Origin: Puniceicoccales bacterium
GTDB taxonomy: Bacteria > Verrucomicrobiota > Verrucomicrobiia > Opitutales > UBA953
Direction: 5' to 3'
Length of the DNA: 6,297 nt
Assembly (NCBI GenBank): GCA_031289285.1
Contig: JAITPT010000228.1
Location: 1 to 6,297 of the forward strand
Below the pieces are notes generated by a model. The model saw nothing but the letters and a program-made list of their open reading frames with translations, was not told the DNA's origin and searched no databases. This document shows positions 5,796 through 6,297 of this stretch, in pieces (position 1 is the stretch's first letter; the number at the start of each line of letters is the position of its first letter). The translations under genes and the position numbers were made by a program.

Positions 5796-5892
5796 AGCCC
5801 CGCATGGGGCGAGATGTGCATAACCGGAGGTGTAGCGCAGCGAAACCTCCGGTCAGCCACGCCCCTGCAACAAAGCCCCGCTGGGGCGAGAT
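5796..5892. repeat. REP-like palindromic intergenic element (cluster 1)
   Basis: Three palindromes occur in 97 bp. GCCCC-GCAT-GGGGC lies at 5797-5810, a perfect 9-bp stem ACCGGAGGT / ACCTCCGGT (5823-5831 and 5845-5853, 13-base loop) is in the middle, and GCCCC-GCT-GGGGC lies at 5875-5887. The two outer palindromes are near-identical direct repeats (AGCCCCGCxxGGGGCGAGAT) flanking the central hairpin. This pattern is typical of short mobile or REP-type intergenic repeats; no transposase is present here. The assignment to a mobile repeat family is inference. Confidence 0.75.
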
Positions 5893-5967
5893 TATCGGGT
5901 GCCCCGACTGCCCAATGGCAAAATCTTTAGTATGTTTAATTATTTGGAGCTTGGAAGAGGTGGATGC

Positions 5968-5985
5968 GGGGGGGGCGGGAGAGGG
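5968..5985 (+). other. G-tract with G-quadruplex potential
   Basis: Eight consecutive G (5968-5975) followed by C, GGG, AGA, GGG allow four G-triplets with loops of 2, 1 and 3 bases. It lies in non-coding DNA between the first palindrome cluster and the broken zinc-ribbon ORF. Formation in the cell is not shown. Confidence 0.4.
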
Positions 5986-5995
5986 AAGTAGGCAT

Positions 5996-6117
5996 CTACA
6001 TCTTAAATGCACGACAAATCATGCACTTACAACTCGGACAATATTTGCCCCATTTATCGCGCTCAAATTAAAAGGCAGCCATTTTTTGCACTTGACTGCG
6101 ATGCAGTTCATGCTCAT
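5996..6117 (-). pseudogene. Possible frame-broken small zinc-ribbon protein
   Basis: On the minus strand an ATG at 6117 (or 6111) opens MSMNCIAVKCKKWLPFN, with a Cys pair, then drifts into sequence without zinc-binding features and stops at 6019. In another phase, from about 6064, the same strand reads ERDKWGKYCPSCKCMICR and ends AFKM with a stop at 5996. A single -1 shift near 6065-6067 would join them into about 40 residues with a CxxxxC ... CxxCxCxxC zinc-ribbon-like pattern. I read this as a small zinc-binding protein disrupted by a one-base deletion (or a two-base insertion). No canonical slippery heptamer is present at the junction. The length is short, so chance cannot be excluded. There is no Shine-Dalgarno beyond a weak AGAAATGAG. 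Confidence 0.3.
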
Positions 6118-6190
6118 TTCTCTTGCGGCACACTCACAAAATTGTAGCGGCACACACACATCTGAACACCACCACCAACATCTGGTCACT

Positions 6191-6208
6191 CCCAAAAATA
6201 AATTTGGG
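6191..6208. repeat. Short inverted repeat CCCAAA/TTTGGG
   Basis: CCCAAA (6191-6196) and TTTGGG (6203-6208) pair around an A/T-only six-base loop. It directly precedes the second palindrome cluster and may be part of it. There is no adjacent T-run on either strand to make a clear terminator. Confidence 0.4.
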
Positions 6209-6221
6209 TTGGTGCATCTTC

Positions 6222-6268
6222 CGTCCCGTAGGGACGAAATGTCGGTAGCACGGGACTTTAGTCCCGTG
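6222..6268. repeat. REP-like palindromic intergenic element (cluster 2)
   Basis: Two perfect palindromes lie in tandem: CGTCCC-GTA-GGGACG (6222-6236), then CACGGGAC-TTTA-GTCCCGTG (6249-6268), both built on the GTCCCGT/ACGGGAC core. A further GCGTCCCGT begins at 6289 and runs off the window, so another unit may follow. The layout resembles cluster 1 (compact GC hairpins in an AT-richer spacer) but the sequence is different, which implies a second repeat family. Its mobile nature is inference. Confidence 0.75.
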
Positions 6269-6297
6269 AAAATGCCACCCCCGCGCCCGCGTCCCGT

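Noticed and set aside
5627..6012. Minus-strand ORFs across the polypurine tract
   Set aside because: They read as poly-Phe/Leu/Ser from a homopyrimidine strand and run into palindromic repeats. There is no domain.
6007..6147. Plus-strand 46-residue ORF with four Cys
   Set aside because: It overlaps the more protein-like minus-strand zinc-ribbon pattern, has no Shine-Dalgarno, and its Cys residues do not form a recognisable motif. It is kept only as an alternative reading.

Overview
The window is a GC-rich bacterial chromosomal segment with compact coding blocks separated by AT-richer, repeat-laden spacers. None of the confident genes has a convincing Shine-Dalgarno sequence. It also carries a Tat-exported hydroxypyruvate-isomerase-like protein of a type that is expanded in Verrucomicrobiota and Planctomycetota, and palindromic intergenic repeats. 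My best guess is a Verrucomicrobiota (Opitutae-like) genome. This is inference from style and not a sequence match.

Layout. Positions 1-495 are the right-hand end of a 145-bp tandem array that enters from outside the window (three full copies and one partial copy). Positions 534-812 (minus) encode a 92-residue XRE/Cro-type DNA-binding protein, with an inverted repeat and a TATCAT box just upstream. Positions 813-1137 are mostly non-coding. They hold a possible 32-residue Pro/Gly/Asn-rich peptide (949-1047, plus) and a strong, probably bidirectional terminator (1053-1086). Positions 1138-1770 (minus) are tmk, thymidylate kinase. Divergent from it, 1938-3473 (plus) is a stand-alone NADH-quinone oxidoreductase subunit M (nuoM) with no nuoL or nuoN beside it. 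It lacks the usual transmembrane-helix-7 lysine. After 80 bp comes a MalY/PatB-type PLP C-S lyase/aminotransferase (3554-4717, plus). After another 121 bp, which contains four 13-bp tandem repeats, comes a Tat-signal TIM-barrel isomerase-like protein (4839-5708, plus).

The right end (5709-6297) contains no intact recognised gene. It has an 82-nt pure polypurine strand, two clusters of perfect palindromes resembling REP-type mobile intergenic elements (5796-5892 and 6191-6268), a G-quadruplex-capable G tract, and what looks like a frame-broken small zinc-ribbon ORF on the minus strand (5996-6117).

The genes do not form one obvious pathway: DNA precursor synthesis (tmk), respiration (nuoM), sulfur amino-acid metabolism (malY-like) and a secreted sugar isomerase-like protein. 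I found no convincing defence or biosynthetic system. The most notable items are the 145-bp array, the atypical orphan NuoM, the disrupted zinc-ribbon ORF and the palindromic repeat clusters.
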